NCBI GenBank assembly: GCA_019775845.1
Contig: JADQAV010000035.1
Span: 146,138 to 210,137, forward strand
Reading direction: 5' to 3'
Length of the DNA: 64,000 bases
DNA from: Myrmaecium sp. VS I D KN 1
Lineage: Eukaryota; Ascomycota; Dothideomycetes; Valsariales; Valsariaceae
The stretch's first letter is position 1, and each line of letters opens with the position of its first letter. This document shows positions 46,515 through 58,147 of this stretch, piece after piece. The notes beneath the pieces were generated by a model. It saw only the letters and a list, made by a program, of their open reading frames with translations, was not told where the DNA came from and searched no databases. The position numbers and the translations under genes were made by a program.

Positions 46515-49500
46515 TCACCAACTCCCCGGTCCAAACCGCGCCCCCTCCGCCACCACCCTCCTCACCGCCATCCCCAACGCATCCACCGTGCGGAAAACCT
46601 CCACATTCCCCCACCACCTCGGGCCCTCGACCCCAGGTAGCGTGACCGCAAAGAACACCACCAACGTCGCCAGCACGAGCCCGGCATCCAGCGCGGCCGC
46701 GACGACATAATTGTACGTGCGCCACCGGCCCGGCCACCGCCGTCGCACGGCCCCGTTGCCCACCAGCCCGACGGCGGCCCAGGAGAAGAAGTTCAGGGGG
46801 GTGGCGGGCGGGAGCCAGGCGGTTGCGCCGAGCATGCTGGATGAAGAAGGGGGGTGTGAGCGGGGGGGGGGTTATTGATGGAGGGGGGGAATGGGGGGAC
46901 GTACACGGGTGCGTTGAGAAACTGGGTACGTGGCCAGTGGCGGGCGAGGAGGAAGAAGGATATGGGCAAGAGGGCGCCGAGGAGCCAGAAATATTGGAAG
47001 GCGGAGTAGAGGGCGCCTGGGCCGAACATCCGCGCCGGTCCGATGACGCCCCAGGTTATGCTGGAGGAGAAGAAGGTTTTGCCGTTGGGGCAGGTGAAGT
47101 TGGCGGGTTGGGTGCTGGGAGGGAGGTTAGAGAGGGGTAAGGGGAGGCAGGGGGTGATAGATTGGTGGAGGATGGGGGAGGGGGAAGAACGGACGTGCTG
47201 CAGACTCCGTCGATGTGACCGAGTGTCCAGTTCATCACGGCGATTTGCACGAAGACGGCCCAGATGGTGGCGACGATTTGGCAGGAGAAGGTCGTTTTTG
47301 GGGGGACTTTCATGTAGTGGGCGAGCTGGGATGGCACGTTTATGTCAGTAACCAGGAGGGCGGAAGAGAGCAATGGGTTTGTTAACTTCTCACCTTCAAA
47401 TCGCCGGAATATGTTTGCCTACATCGAGCGCATCATTCAGTTGATACGGAACCACGATGGGAGATGAAGAGGAGGAAAGGGCGACTCACGCCTGCCCCAG
47501 CGTAATCGTGCTGAACACTTTGAACATCATCACTCCGATCGGTCGTCCGGGGATCATGAATCCGGCCAAGAACGGCGAGAGAACATTCAGCGCTGCGAGG
47601 AAGAAGAGAGGATAAGCTCATTACCTTTCCCGCCAATCTGGCTAGTGGAAACCAGAGTCACTTACAAAGCTGGATGTTGGTGATCGCCAGAATCACACAG
47701 GTTGGGATCTGCTTCTTCGTTAGCCTGTTGGACGAGGCAGTCTCCCATTGCCGGGGACAAAGGGCCACTTCACCATGAAGACGAAGGCGACTAGGTTCGA
47801 GACGAAGAATGCCCACCCTGCACGTATGAACGTCAGCAACTCTCACTCATCAAACCAAAGAAGCTGCAGCAGCACCACAAGAAGGAAGGAAGTTTTCATG
47901 AGCAAGGCAAAAAAGGGAGGCAAAACAGACAAGGCAATTGCGTCGCCCATCCCAACGTCGCAGCCAGACCCAAGCCCAAGCTGACCAGCAGCAAGACAGC
48001 GTACCACCACTCAGGCGCCTCCGGGTAGCGACGCATAAGGCGCATATGGATATCCAGCCCGGCATCAGCACCACGGGAACGTTGGCGAAGGCGACGAAGC
48101 AAGTCGCGGCCGTGGTAGAGACCAACATGGACGAGGGCGGCCACCAGGGCGGCAAAGGAGAGTCCGTAGTTCAATGCAAAAGTCGGCGCGAGGAACATGG
48201 GCGAGTAGGCCCGGTAGCGCTCCAGATCAAATGTATACGCACCCGGGGCCAAAATGCGGGAGACGTTGTAAGTCTGCTGAGTGTTGTCGTACGTGGTCGA
48301 GGTGTTGAGGGGCAGGTAGTCGGCGTACAGGGCGCCGGTGAAGGAGATGCCGATGGCGGGCAGGATGACGAAGATGCACAGTCCGAGGAGGGTGTTGAGG
48401 TGCGAGGAGGTGGGGGAAAGCAGTGGGTTGAGCAGGTAGGAGGAGATGTAGGTCCAGTCGAAGGTGAGTGGGAGAAGGGAGAGCCCGGTGAAGCCGCCGA
48501 AGAGCTGGTTGATGGTGATGTTGGTTGGCATGATCCCTGGGTAGTGTCAGTCTGACCAGAGGTGTAAAAGTTGAGGGCGGACTGCGCACAAGTCAAGAAG
48601 GTGAATGCCGAAAGGCCTTGGAAGAGAACGCCAGGGATCCTGTGAATGCCCTAAGCCAAGGCTGGTATAAATTGAAGTCACGGGAACCTCTCACCAGTAA
48701 TACACAAATGACCCCAAAGCGATATACAGGAACAAGCGGTAGCGCGAGATGCGCCAGCCATCCGTCTCAGCTGGGTCTGACGCTCTTTTGTCGTGCAGGG
48801 CGTAGAAGAGGGCGGTGTTGCCGAACTGGTTGGGCCAGATCATGGCGGCGGGCCTGGACAATCGTCACTACGCTCCCATTCCTCCTCATTCCCATCGTAG
48901 GACCGGATACACTCACCACACCAAAAACCGCCTGAATAGTCCAGCCAAGGCGATGCCAATGAGCTGGCTGCTCAAGGTGAACAGCAGCTGGAAGCCCCAG
49001 CCCATGTTAATGTTGTAGAACGCTGATGTCCCTCCTCGTTAGTTGGATATCATATTCATTGGATTATATGATTGCTAAAGGTGAGAAAATTCAATCCACA
49101 TACGCTTTCCCTGTAACGCCAGTAGTGCATCCGTCGCATAGGCATAACCATACGTCACACTGCCAAAGAAGTGTCAGCTTTATTTCGACGGTAAGAGACG
49201 AGGGGAGAGGGTTCAGTCAAATGATAACATGCGCAACTCACTTGGACATCAACTAAAACAGCAACCCACAAAAGTCAGTCTTCCACAACACTCCCAAGAA
49301 CCCACCTGACCTATTCAAACATAGGGATAATATTAATGACAATGAAAAACCCCAGTTAAAAAACTCACAGTAACAACAACATGCTCCTTCACCCCAAACG
49401 GCCCGGGATTCAACACCACACCCCACCACCTTTCCTTCGGCACCCACCGCGCCCACGCACACCCCATCGGGTACACCAGCAACTGCACCACCACGCCCGG

Positions 49501-49929
49501 CACCTGCACCGCCGGACTGCGCATGCTGAGGAACATGTTCGCACCCGCCGTCGCGGTCACGAAGAGCAGGCCCAACGTCCAGGCCCGGAGAGTGTTGGCG
49601 GGGTCGGGGGTGTCGGTGGAACGGACGGCGGCGAGGACGGTGGGGTCGAGGGGGGTGGTGCTGCTGCTGATGGGGGAGGTGCGGGCGGTTTCGATGTCGA
49701 TTCCCTCTTTGGGGTTGTTTGCTTCGTCCGCTTGCTGTTCTTCTTCTTCTTCTTGCTTGGGGTTGATGGCGATGGAGATGCTGGGTTTGTCTTTGATGTC
49801 GGTGGAGAGGGGGAGGGGTGTGATGGCGAGGTCGGGGTCGTTGATCTCGAGGACGTTGCCTAGGTCGATGTCCTTCTCCTCGATATCCTGCTTCTCCTTC
49901 TTCTTCTCTTCTCCGGTGGTGATGGTCAT
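46515..49929 (-). CDS. oligopeptide transporter, OPT family, divergent paralogue
   Basis: Starts at ATG 49929 with a K/E-rich cytosolic leader (MTITTGEEKKKEKQDIEEKD), then 'TLRAWTLGLLFVTATAGANM' and 'VVLNPGPFGVKEHVVVTV', the same OPT signature as the first gene. It continues through many short exons (for example around 48230-48531 'GLSLLPLTFDWTYI' and 47500-47600 'PFLAGFMIPGRPIGVMMFK'). It ends in 46515-46835 with 'SWAAVGLVGNGAVRRR', 'RTYNYVVAAALDAG' and 'PRWWGN'. Not every exon boundary was fixed, but the order of family motifs is complete and no stop inside an exon was seen. It is clearly more diverged from the first OPT gene than a recent tandem copy would be; for instance NYHIRKR is replaced by GNGAVRRR. 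Confidence 0.85.
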
Positions 49930-50984
49930 TTTGTCAAACGTGAGGAGGCTAGAAAGGGTGGATTGACCTTGGTAGGATGGGCAATGTCTTCCGCCGCCGT
50001 ATAGCACCTGCGACTGCGAGGAGAGGAAGTGGCGGAATGGGGAAGAGCGCAGTTATAACGATTGCTGCAGGTTGATCACACGCCGCCGAGTGGCAAGTTG
50101 ATATCCTGCGAATATGTAACTGTCTATCTCCATCCCGGTTCAGCTGAGATGGTGGTTGGGCGGATGTTACACGGTATCAGTGCAAGAGGAGTGAGTGAGG
50201 GACCTCGTCGGTTCCACCACAGTCACCTTCCGGAAGGGGCATGAGAGGGGAGAAGCATCCTTGCTGGTTTGGCAACCCCATGTTGATTGCCAGGGATATG
50301 AAGGGCCATGGAGGGATGCTTGATGAGAGCTCACTGGGAGTACATCGATAAGCTCTGCTGTTCTCTACGTGGACCGTCGCTGGTTCCATTGAACATTGCC
50401 GTCTACTCTGTCGTTGTATTATTGGATCTCTTCATATTGTGTTGTATAGCATCACATGCCAGGGACATTCGATGAGAGGGCCTCGCCAATCCACCATTCA
50501 CCAATTGTACCCGCTGCTTAGTCAACGTTCCGGAATGTCAGCGACATTACCCCGCCCCCACCCCCACTCCGTTTCGACTCATGATGACCCCGAGAAGTCA
50601 CCACCTCTGAGTCATGAGGAAAGGGTCCATCCGAAGAAATTACGGCCGACCGCGAGGAGAAAGGAAGTGAGCCAAAGTACTCCGTACTGTACCATTTTGC
50701 TCTCTACGACTACCACGATCTCCCATTCTCACGGATCACCTACGCACCATCTACCGCGGTATATTTCCACCTCATCTGCGCGACCTCAGTTCTCTCAACG
50801 CCCTGAGAACCCTCTCCACCATTGCCGCCACCGGAACAGAATTTTCCAGAAGGCGAGGAGAATAGGTCGACCGACACACTGCGATTCGAAGCACCACGAC
50901 CACGACATTGCCCCCGAGGGTCCGCTCTTTTGAAGAGATATTGAAAGAGACTATTGTACACGCACTTCTTCGCAAAGAAAAGCG
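49930..50984. promoter_or_regulatory. divergent promoter region, OPT / NCS1 permease
   Basis: About 1.05 kb between the start codons of the minus-strand OPT gene (49929) and the plus-strand NCS1 permease (50985). No gene supported. The two transporters may share regulation. Confidence 0.4.
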
Positions 50985-52836
50985 ATGCGCGATGAGGCGC
51001 AAGTGGTCCCAGGCACGTCCCAGCCGATGACCAAGATGACGACCGCGGCGGAGGCGGAGGCGGCGTACGCAAAGGGATCCGCGGTTGAGGCGGGCGTCGC
51101 ATATCCCGATCCACATTCACACTCACATACTGGACCTCAATCGCAACCACCCACTCAGCTCACCGCCGATGCCGACTCGGATGAGGAAGAAGACAACTTC
51201 TGGCTGGCGGCCAAGGGCCAGCTCCTCGCGGCGCGGTTCGACAGCTGGGGGGTGGAGTTGCGGGGAATCGCGCCGGTGCCGGTGGAGGAACGGACGGACA
51301 CCCGCTACCTGAATGAGTTCTCGCTTTGGTTCACTATGAGTGTCACTCTGTCTCCGTATGTTTCCCCGTTCTCTCTTTCACCTGGCGCAACAACCCTCCT
51401 AACAACTCCCTAGGATCATCACCGGCATGCTCGGCCCACTCTCCTACGACCTCTCCGTGCGCGACAGCTCGCTGACAATCCTCTTCTTCTCCCTGGTATG
51501 CGCCATCCCCCCCGCCGGGCTAGCCATCCTGGGACCCCGAACGGGGCTACGACAGATGGTACTGGCCCGGTACGCGTTCGGGCACCGATTCGTCTGCCTA
51601 CCCGTGCTGCTGAACCTGGCGACGGTGACGGGCTTTGCGGTCGTGGACGCGGTCGTGGGCGGGCAGACCCTGGCCGCCCTCGGCTCGACCGCCCACCCGG
51701 TTAGCCCGACCGTCGGCATCGTCGTCGTCGCCCTGCTCAGCCTGTTGGTTTCTTTCTTCGGCTACCGGGTCCTGCACGCGGTCGAGCGGTGGGCCTGGCT
51801 GCCCTCTTTACTCGCCATCGTCATCGCGACCGGCTGCGGGGGATCCCACCTCGTCTCCGCCTTAGGAGCATCATCTTCTTCTTCTTCCTCCCCCTCCTAC
51901 CCCCCCGCCACCGCCCCCACCATCCTCAGCTTCGGCGGCCTCGTCGCCGGCTTCCTCATCCCCTGGGCCGCCATGGCCGCCGACTTCGGCACCTACTTCC
52001 ACCCGGCCGCCCCCGCGCGCCGCATCTTCGCCTACACCTACGCCGGCCTCGTCGGCCCCACCGTCCCGCTGATGGTGCTGGGCGTCGCGATCGGGGCGGC
52101 GGTGCCCCGCGTGCCGGCCTGGGCGGCCGCGTACGATGGTCCGACGGGTGCGGGTGGCGTCCTGGCTGCCATGCTTGCTCCCGCGGGCGGCTTTGGTCGC
52201 TTCGTCGTTGTTCTGCTTGCTCTCAGCGTTCTGGGCAATCTGGCTGCGGCGATGTACAGCGTGGCGTTGAACGCGCAGCTGCTGCTTTTACCGGTGATGG
52301 AGTGGGTTGAATCAAAACGACGACAGCGTCGACATCAACGTCGCCAACGCCAACATCAAACCCCAAACTTCGAAGGCCCTCCCTCCTCCTCCTCCTCCCA
52401 CCTCCCACCAACCCACCTCCTCCCCCCCCGCTGGTCCCTGACCCTCCTCGTCACCGCCGTGGTGATCCCCCTCGGCATCACGGCCGCGCACTCCTTCCTC
52501 GCCGCCCTCGAAAACTTCATCGGCCTCATCGGCTACTGGAGCGCGGCCTTTTGCGCCATCGTTGCCCTCGAACACCTCCTCTTCCGTCGGTGCGACTGCG
52601 CCTCTTACGACCACGCGATCTGGCGCGACCCCGCACGTCTGCCCCCGGGGTATGCGGCGGCGCTGGCGGGTGTCGCGTGTTTTGCGTTGGTGGTCCCGTG
52701 TATGGCCCAGGTCTGGTTTACGGGACCGATTGCGGAGAGGACGGGGGATGTGGGGTTTGAGGTTGCGCTTGTGCTTGCCGGGGTGCTGTATGTGCCGATG
52801 AGGTGGGTGGAGATTTGGGTGAGGGGTGGTTTGTGA
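50985..52836 (+). CDS. NCS1-family purine/cytosine-type permease
   Basis: Exons 50985-51355 and 51414-52836 sum to 1794 nt (597 aa); intron GTATGT…CCTAG. A hydrophilic N-terminus of about 100 residues ends with 'GVELRGIAPVPVEERTDTRY', the conserved lead-in of fungal Fcy-type NCS1 carriers ('…GIEPVPPEERT…'). 'SVTLSPIITGMLGPLSYDLS' then follows in TM1. TM3-4 has 'RYAFGHRFVCLPVLLNLATV', and a later segment has 'PWAAMAADFGTYFHP', where the family keeps a D-F-x-x-Y motif. About 12 TM are expected. It imports purines, cytosine or related compounds with protons. A poly-Ser/Pro loop (51865-51920) and a basic R/Q loop (about 52315-52370) are insertions in hydrophilic loops. Substrate not determined. 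Confidence 0.9.
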
Positions 52837-53827
52837 GGGATGATGGGGAGGATGGGTTGGGGTTTGGTGTTTTGGTGGGTTGTGTTATGTTGCTTTATAT
52901 ATTTGGGTGGCGCTGGATTGATGGGACTTGATATCACTGCTGTATATAGTTTACCTCCCTTTTGTTGACCTTCATTCTCATGAAGATATATCATATATCT
53001 TTCTTTCTTCTCACTCTGCCTGCCTTGCTGTCTGTGGTGTGTCGTGTAAGGTACTGTACCTCTCCCTAGGACCCATCGCCCTTTCTTACATCTGCCACAC
53101 CTATTACCTTCCTGCCCAGCCAACATGTCCCTCGGCGATCTCACTCGGGAAAAGCAGCAAGAGGCGCAGAATTCACTTCGAAGAGGAGGAAAACGTTGGC
53201 CTGTGTGTGATGATTCCGCGGCTTTGGTGCGACAATGGCTGGCCAGTCATATCGAGTACATGCAGCTTACATTTTGAGTCACGAAAAACTACCCCTGATT
53301 ACCGAATGGGGCAACCGGGGACCCTCGGAATAGTTGCGCGAGTGATGTGAATCCAGTGGAAGGAGAGAGGGACAGGTGATATGTCCGATCTTGCTATCTT
53401 CTTCCTGAGTGATAACCAGTACAAATCTCATATGGAATTGTCTTGTGAAGCGGTAGATAAACTCCCCGTATACCTACTACCCATATGTATGCACAGTAGG
53501 TGGAGTGATACTCTTAATCCCCCGATCCCGCATCTCCTACATCGGCCCGCGGCGGGGACTCGGGGGACTCGGAGATGCAAAAGACCCCTCTTGCTCTCCC
53601 CGCTTATCGATAACGCACCCCCCACCCCTCCCCGCGAATAGCCGCGCGCCGGCCATGACGTTCGCGGGTCGCAACAGGGTCCAGCCCGTTCACCGCCCTG
53701 GCCGGCCTCGGCTGGCGTCGGCCTTTGGGGGGCGGGATCCATAGGTAATCTGGACTTTCCAAGATAACGGCGGAGATTCGTCCCTCCTCTTCTTCGTTCC
53801 TTCTTTTTCTCGGCCTTTTTTTTGCGG

Positions 53828-53858
<31 letters not shown>

Positions 53859-54045
53859 CCTTCCCCTCTTGCGCGTGTTCACAGATTTCAACTCTCTCCT
53901 CCTCCTCCTTCTTCTTCCCCTATCCACCCTCTCTCCCTCTCCCCCCTCCTGCTGTGTGGTTGTTGTTGTTGTCGCCCGTTGCCGCCGTGCTTGGCCCACA
54001 TTCACACATTCACATTCCGCCCACATCCTCATTCACACCCGCGCC
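52837..54045. other. intergenic stretch and promoter/leader of proline dehydrogenase
   Basis: About 1.2 kb. TTC repeats at 53828-53860 and other pyrimidine-rich stretches just before 54046 fit a fungal promoter or leader. Open frames across the repeats are low-complexity and not credible. Confidence 0.45.
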
Positions 54046-55664
54046 ATGTCCACCGCACTCCGCCTCAGCCGCGCCGGGCTGCGGTATACCCGCCTGCCCT
54101 CCAGCGTCGGCCTCACCAGCAGCAGCGCCTGCCACCACCCCATCTCCGCCAGCGCCGTCCTCCTCCGCGGCCGCGGCAGCCCCCTTTCCACCCAACGCCG
54201 CAACCAGTCCTCCTCCTCCTCCACCACAACGGAGCACACGACCAGCCCCCGGATCGCGACGACGGAGTCGGTGCTGCCGGCGTCGGCGAAGGACCTGCAG
54301 AGCGCGGAGCCGCCGGCGCTCTCCCTCCTCCCGACCGCGACCCTCCTCCGCAGCATCCTCATCACCACCTTCCTCTCGCAGCCGCTCCTGCTCCGGCCCA
54401 GCATGGCGCTCATGCAGGGCCTCGCCCACGCCTCCTCCGCCCTCCTCAACCCGGACCGCAACCCGCTCCTGCACTTCGCCCTCCGCAAGACCTTCTACGA
54501 CCAGTTCGCCGCGGGCGAGAATGCGGCCGAGGTCCGCGCCACCGTCCAGGCCATGAAGGATCTGGGCTTCAAGGGCGTCATCTTGGGTTATGCGAAGGAG
54601 TGCGTGGTGGATAAGAAGGCCATTATGAAGCAAGTGGAGGCCCAGGGTGACAAGGAGGATGTCTTGACCGCTGAGGAGGAGGGTATCATCCGTGATTGGG
54701 TCGATGGTAACCTGCGCACCCTCGAGATGATCGGTCCGGATGACTACTTGGCGTTGAAGTGAGTCTTTCCACATTCTCCCCATCCACTGTTTCATCTCCT
54801 TCCGCAGCACCCACTAACCACTCCACCTCCTGCAGATTCACCGGCGCCGGACCCGGCGTCATCCGCGCCCTCGCCGCACGCCGCCCGCCCCCAGCGCTCT
54901 TCTGGGACGGCCTGATCCGGATCACGGAGGCGACGCTGGCCCAAGGCAGCAAGCTCTGGACCGACGCCGAGCAGCTCGTCTTCCAGGACGCGATCGACGA
55001 CTGGACCATCGACCTGATGCGCCGCTACAACACCGACCGCGCCGTCGTCTACAACACCATCCAAGCCTACCTCAAACGGGCCCCCGCCAGCGTCGCCCGC
55101 CACCTCCGCCTCGCCCGCGACGAAGGGTGGGTCCTCGGCGTCAAGCTCGTCCGCGGCGCCTACATCGGCGTCGAGGACCGCGACACCATCTGGGACACGA
55201 AGCACGACACCGACAAAGCCTACGACGACATCGTCCGCGGCTTCCTCGAGCAGCGCTACGGCGGGCTCGAAGGCGACAGTTTCCCCCCCGCCGCCCTCTT
55301 CCTCGCCTCCCACAACCTCCGCAGCGTCCTGTCCGCCAGCGAAATCCAACGCGCCCGCATCCTCGCCGGCGACGGCCGCCGCCTGACCCCCGTCGAGTTC
55401 GGCCAGCTCCAAGGCATGGCCGACGACGTCAGCTGCGCCGTCCTCCTGCGCGCCCGCCGCGCCCGCGCTCACCCGGACCCCCGTGAGCGCGCGGCCGCCC
55501 CGCGCGGCTTTAAGTATCTTACTTGGGGCTCGGTTCAGGAGTGTTTGGGATACCTCCTCCGTCGCGCCGTTGAGAACGCCGGCGCGCTCGACAAGACCCG
55601 CCAGGCCGCCCGGGAGCTCCGGGAGGAGGGCTGGCGGCGACTGTTTGGTCGCAAGACCGCGTAG
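54046..55664 (+). CDS. proline dehydrogenase (proline oxidase), mitochondrial
   Basis: Exons 54046-54758 and 54836-55664 sum to 1542 nt (513 aa). The FAD enzyme oxidises L-proline to delta-1-pyrroline-5-carboxylate and feeds electrons to ubiquinone at the inner mitochondrial membrane. The N-terminus is Arg/Ser-rich without acidic residues over 50 residues (MSTALRLSRAGLRYTRLPSS), a typical import presequence. Family motifs follow in order: 'KDLGFKGVILGYAKE', 'FTGAGPG', 'DDWTIDLMRRYN', 'VYNTIQAYLK', 'LGVKLVRGAYI' (substrate carboxylate contact), 'LFLASHN' and 'FGQLQGMADDVS' near the active site. The last part, 'PRGFKYLTWGSVQECLGYLL RRA', matches the C-terminal helix. No prnB/prnC-like neighbours are next to it, so a proline-use cluster is not shown. 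Confidence 0.95.
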
Positions 55665-57302
55665 AAGAAGGAAAGAATAAGAAGAAGGAGAAGAAGAACC
55701 GGGTGACGGCTCGTTTTCCTATTTTTTTTCTTTGCGTTTCCGTTTTTGCATTTTTCTTCTTTTCCTGCGGCATTTCTCGACGGCGTTTGAGGGATCGTGG
55801 CTTTTGACGGTCTTGCTTGCTTGCTCTGATGCATGGACTGGCATCGACGCGTGCCTGTTTCCTCCTCCTACCACCCACGTCTTTCCCTTCCCCTTCTTTT
55901 CGGGCTCGGGAGAAGTACTAGACGATTACCCGGTTAGATCGTTTCGTTCTTATCGTCATCATCATCACCCTACCGAATATTTAAATCGATGTTCCGTTCA
56001 TCCTTCGCAGATTTACACGATGTGGAATATTTTCCTTATCATCAGACGTGTGGGAAGTAACGCTAACTACTAGCTGCGTTCAGGGGGTACAAGTATAGAA
56101 CAGCACGGCCTACAGTACTCCTAGTACTCCCTAGCCGCAGGTATCATCATATTCCTGAGGTTCGTCCCGAGCTGTAGGGCTGGCGCTAGGCTCAGCTAAG
56201 AGATCCGGACGTCCACCCATCACCGTATCCTCACTTCATTTCATCCTCCATCTCCCATCCCTCCTCCCTCACTCCGTCCACCACTCCACCAACCCCCCAA
56301 CCAACCGCACGATCCTCGCCTCACCCTCACCCTCTCCCACATGGCGCCCATCCAACCAAGCTCCCCGCTAGACTCCCTCGTGCACCACCACACCCAGCGG
56401 ACTCTCCGCGACCTCACCGCCCCAACGCCGTCGCCCCCCGCAAACCAGCAGCATCTCCCCCTCCCGTTCAGCCCACGGAGGACCTCTCCACCCCAAGACA
56501 AGACGCACGTCCGCCACGCCTCCCAAGACACAGAAGAAGCGCCACAGCCACCCTCCCGTCCCCGCGGATCTACCTCCCGGCCCCGCCTTCATCCACAGGG
56601 CGCGACGCGATCGCGCATCGGAGCTACTAACGTACTACTACGAGGAGGAGGAGGAGTAGGAGGAGGAGGGAGTGCGGGGCCGGGCTGGGGCTGGGCCGGG
56701 CTCCCCCCCGCGCGTCCTGAGTTTCTTCTTCCTCCTCCTCCTCCTTCTGTGTTTTCTCTTCTTGATCGCTGCTGGACTCTCTTTTTCTTCGGGGGGTTCT
56801 CTTCTTTCTTGCTGTATGGTCCTTTCCTTCCGGCGAAGCGTCCTCACTCATCACGCTGGGAGCCTGGGGATTTTTTTTTATCGATGAGGTGGAGGGGAGT
56901 AAGTCGGTCGGAGGATTTTTTTTCGGGTTCGGATGCGGATGCAAATGCGGATTGTAAGGTTCATGATGATGATAATGGTGGGAAGGGGGGAGAGGAGGAG
57001 GAGGGCGAGAAGTGAGGTGGATTGGAAGAGCGAGATTTAAGAGGATAGGCTCGTAGTTTTATAATAAGGATTAATAGCTTGATATTAACCTACCTTCAGG
57101 TCCCGTTCTTCCGTCCGGTGCGTCCCCGATCGGCCTCGAGCAGCCAGAGTGTTTTCAAGTTCAGGGCTCTAGCCTTAACACGCACGACTAAGGGGTAACG
57201 ATTCCAAGCCTTCTGTAACCCCGGAAGAGATATCCTGTGATATACGAGGCGGGTCGAACTGAATAAATGAAAATCTAAGACCATATTCAAAATTCCCTTG
57301 CT

Positions 57303-57467
57303 AACGTCGGGATATTAATATCGAAGTTGATGTGGCTGTGGATATAGGTGTTAATGTCGACGTTAATATCGGCATTAATCTAGACGTTAATCTGGACGTT
57401 AACCTGGACATTAATCTGGTTGTCGACCTGAATGTCGATCTAGATGTCGATCTAAGCGGCGTCCCGC
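57303..57467 (+). repeat. 12-bp tandem repeat, GTTAATCTGGAC type, nine or more copies
   Basis: Nine consecutive degenerate 12-bp units are visible from about 57351 (gttaatgtcgac, gttaatatcggc, attaatctagac, gttaatctggac and variants), with earlier degenerate copies to 57303. The plus frame would encode repeated V-N-L-D units, but no gene structure surrounds it. Confidence 0.8.
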
Positions 57468-57599
57468 GACCTGGGATAGGCATTTTTCTCGTCCTCCTCG
57501 TCCTCCTCGTGCCGTGGTCGCTGCCAGGGACGCGGACGTCTATATCGGAAGCGGCGAAAGCGCGACGAAAAGGACGGGCGAAGGGCCGTAGGAAGGGTT

Positions 57600-57860
57600 C
57601 GAGACTATATTCACTCCGGATAGATTCTATATGTCGGTCGTAGCGGAGGCGGTAAATACGGAGGGGAATAGTTTAGGCCGGAGTTACGAGTAGTAGATAT
57701 TTATTCTAGACGCGATACTTATAGAGGTATATATTAATTTAGATTACCCCGTCGCGACGGCTTATAGCGGCTGAATACTTATAGTAGCTAGAAAGGAATA
57801 GATAGGAAGATGCTATACGACGCTTAGGTTAAAAAATTGTTTTGTCTCATTGAATATGTA
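57600..57860. repeat. TpA-rich, CpA-poor island (RIP-like)
   Basis: The segment is dense in TA, TAG and ATA but has almost no CA while keeping CG, the pattern left by repeat-induced point mutation at CpA. It contains no open frame of note. Likely an ancient repeat or transposon remnant that can no longer be identified. Confidence 0.5.
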
Positions 57861-57884
57861 CGAGGGGCTCCGTTAATAGAGAGT

Positions 57885-57985
57885 GTCTCTGTCGATGGAG
57901 ACCCCTTCCATCAGTAATAGAGACCCCTTCCATTACCGATGGAAACCCCTTCCACTTCCATCAGTAATGGAGACCCTTACGTATA
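57885..57985 (+). repeat. tandem repeat GGAGACCCCTTCCATCAGTAAT
   Basis: About three to four copies of a 22-24-bp unit. A reverse-complement copy (GGGGTCTCCGTTGATGGAAGGGG) lies at about 58049-58071, so the array and this copy could pair as an imperfect hairpin. Confidence 0.7.
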
Positions 57986-58147
57986 GGCGTGCGGGTGCGT
58001 TACCGTCGCCCGTTCGCCCTCTCCTTCCGCCGAAAGGCCCTCTTACACCCGGGGTCTCCGTTGATGGAAGGGGCCAACACGCTCGCCGATCACAAAGGTA
58101 TAGATGCTGATGGAATAGGGTTGAAAAAAGCCCTCCCTTATCCTCCC

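Larger units (their letters stand above)
55665..58147. other. 2.5-kb stretch with tandem repeats and an AT-rich island, no firm gene
   Basis: An open frame from ATG 56341 begins plausibly (MAPIQPSSPLDSLVHHHTQR) but becomes GGA/CTC low-complexity after about 56630, so I do not call it a gene. From 57020 the base composition shifts to A+T, with tandem arrays at 57303-57467 and 57885-57985 and a TpA-rich island at 57600-57860. Confidence 0.5.

Noticed and set aside
56341-57015. Open frame starting MAPIQPSSPLDSL
   Set aside because: After about 95 codons it becomes GGA/CTC low-complexity, with no splice structure and no family.
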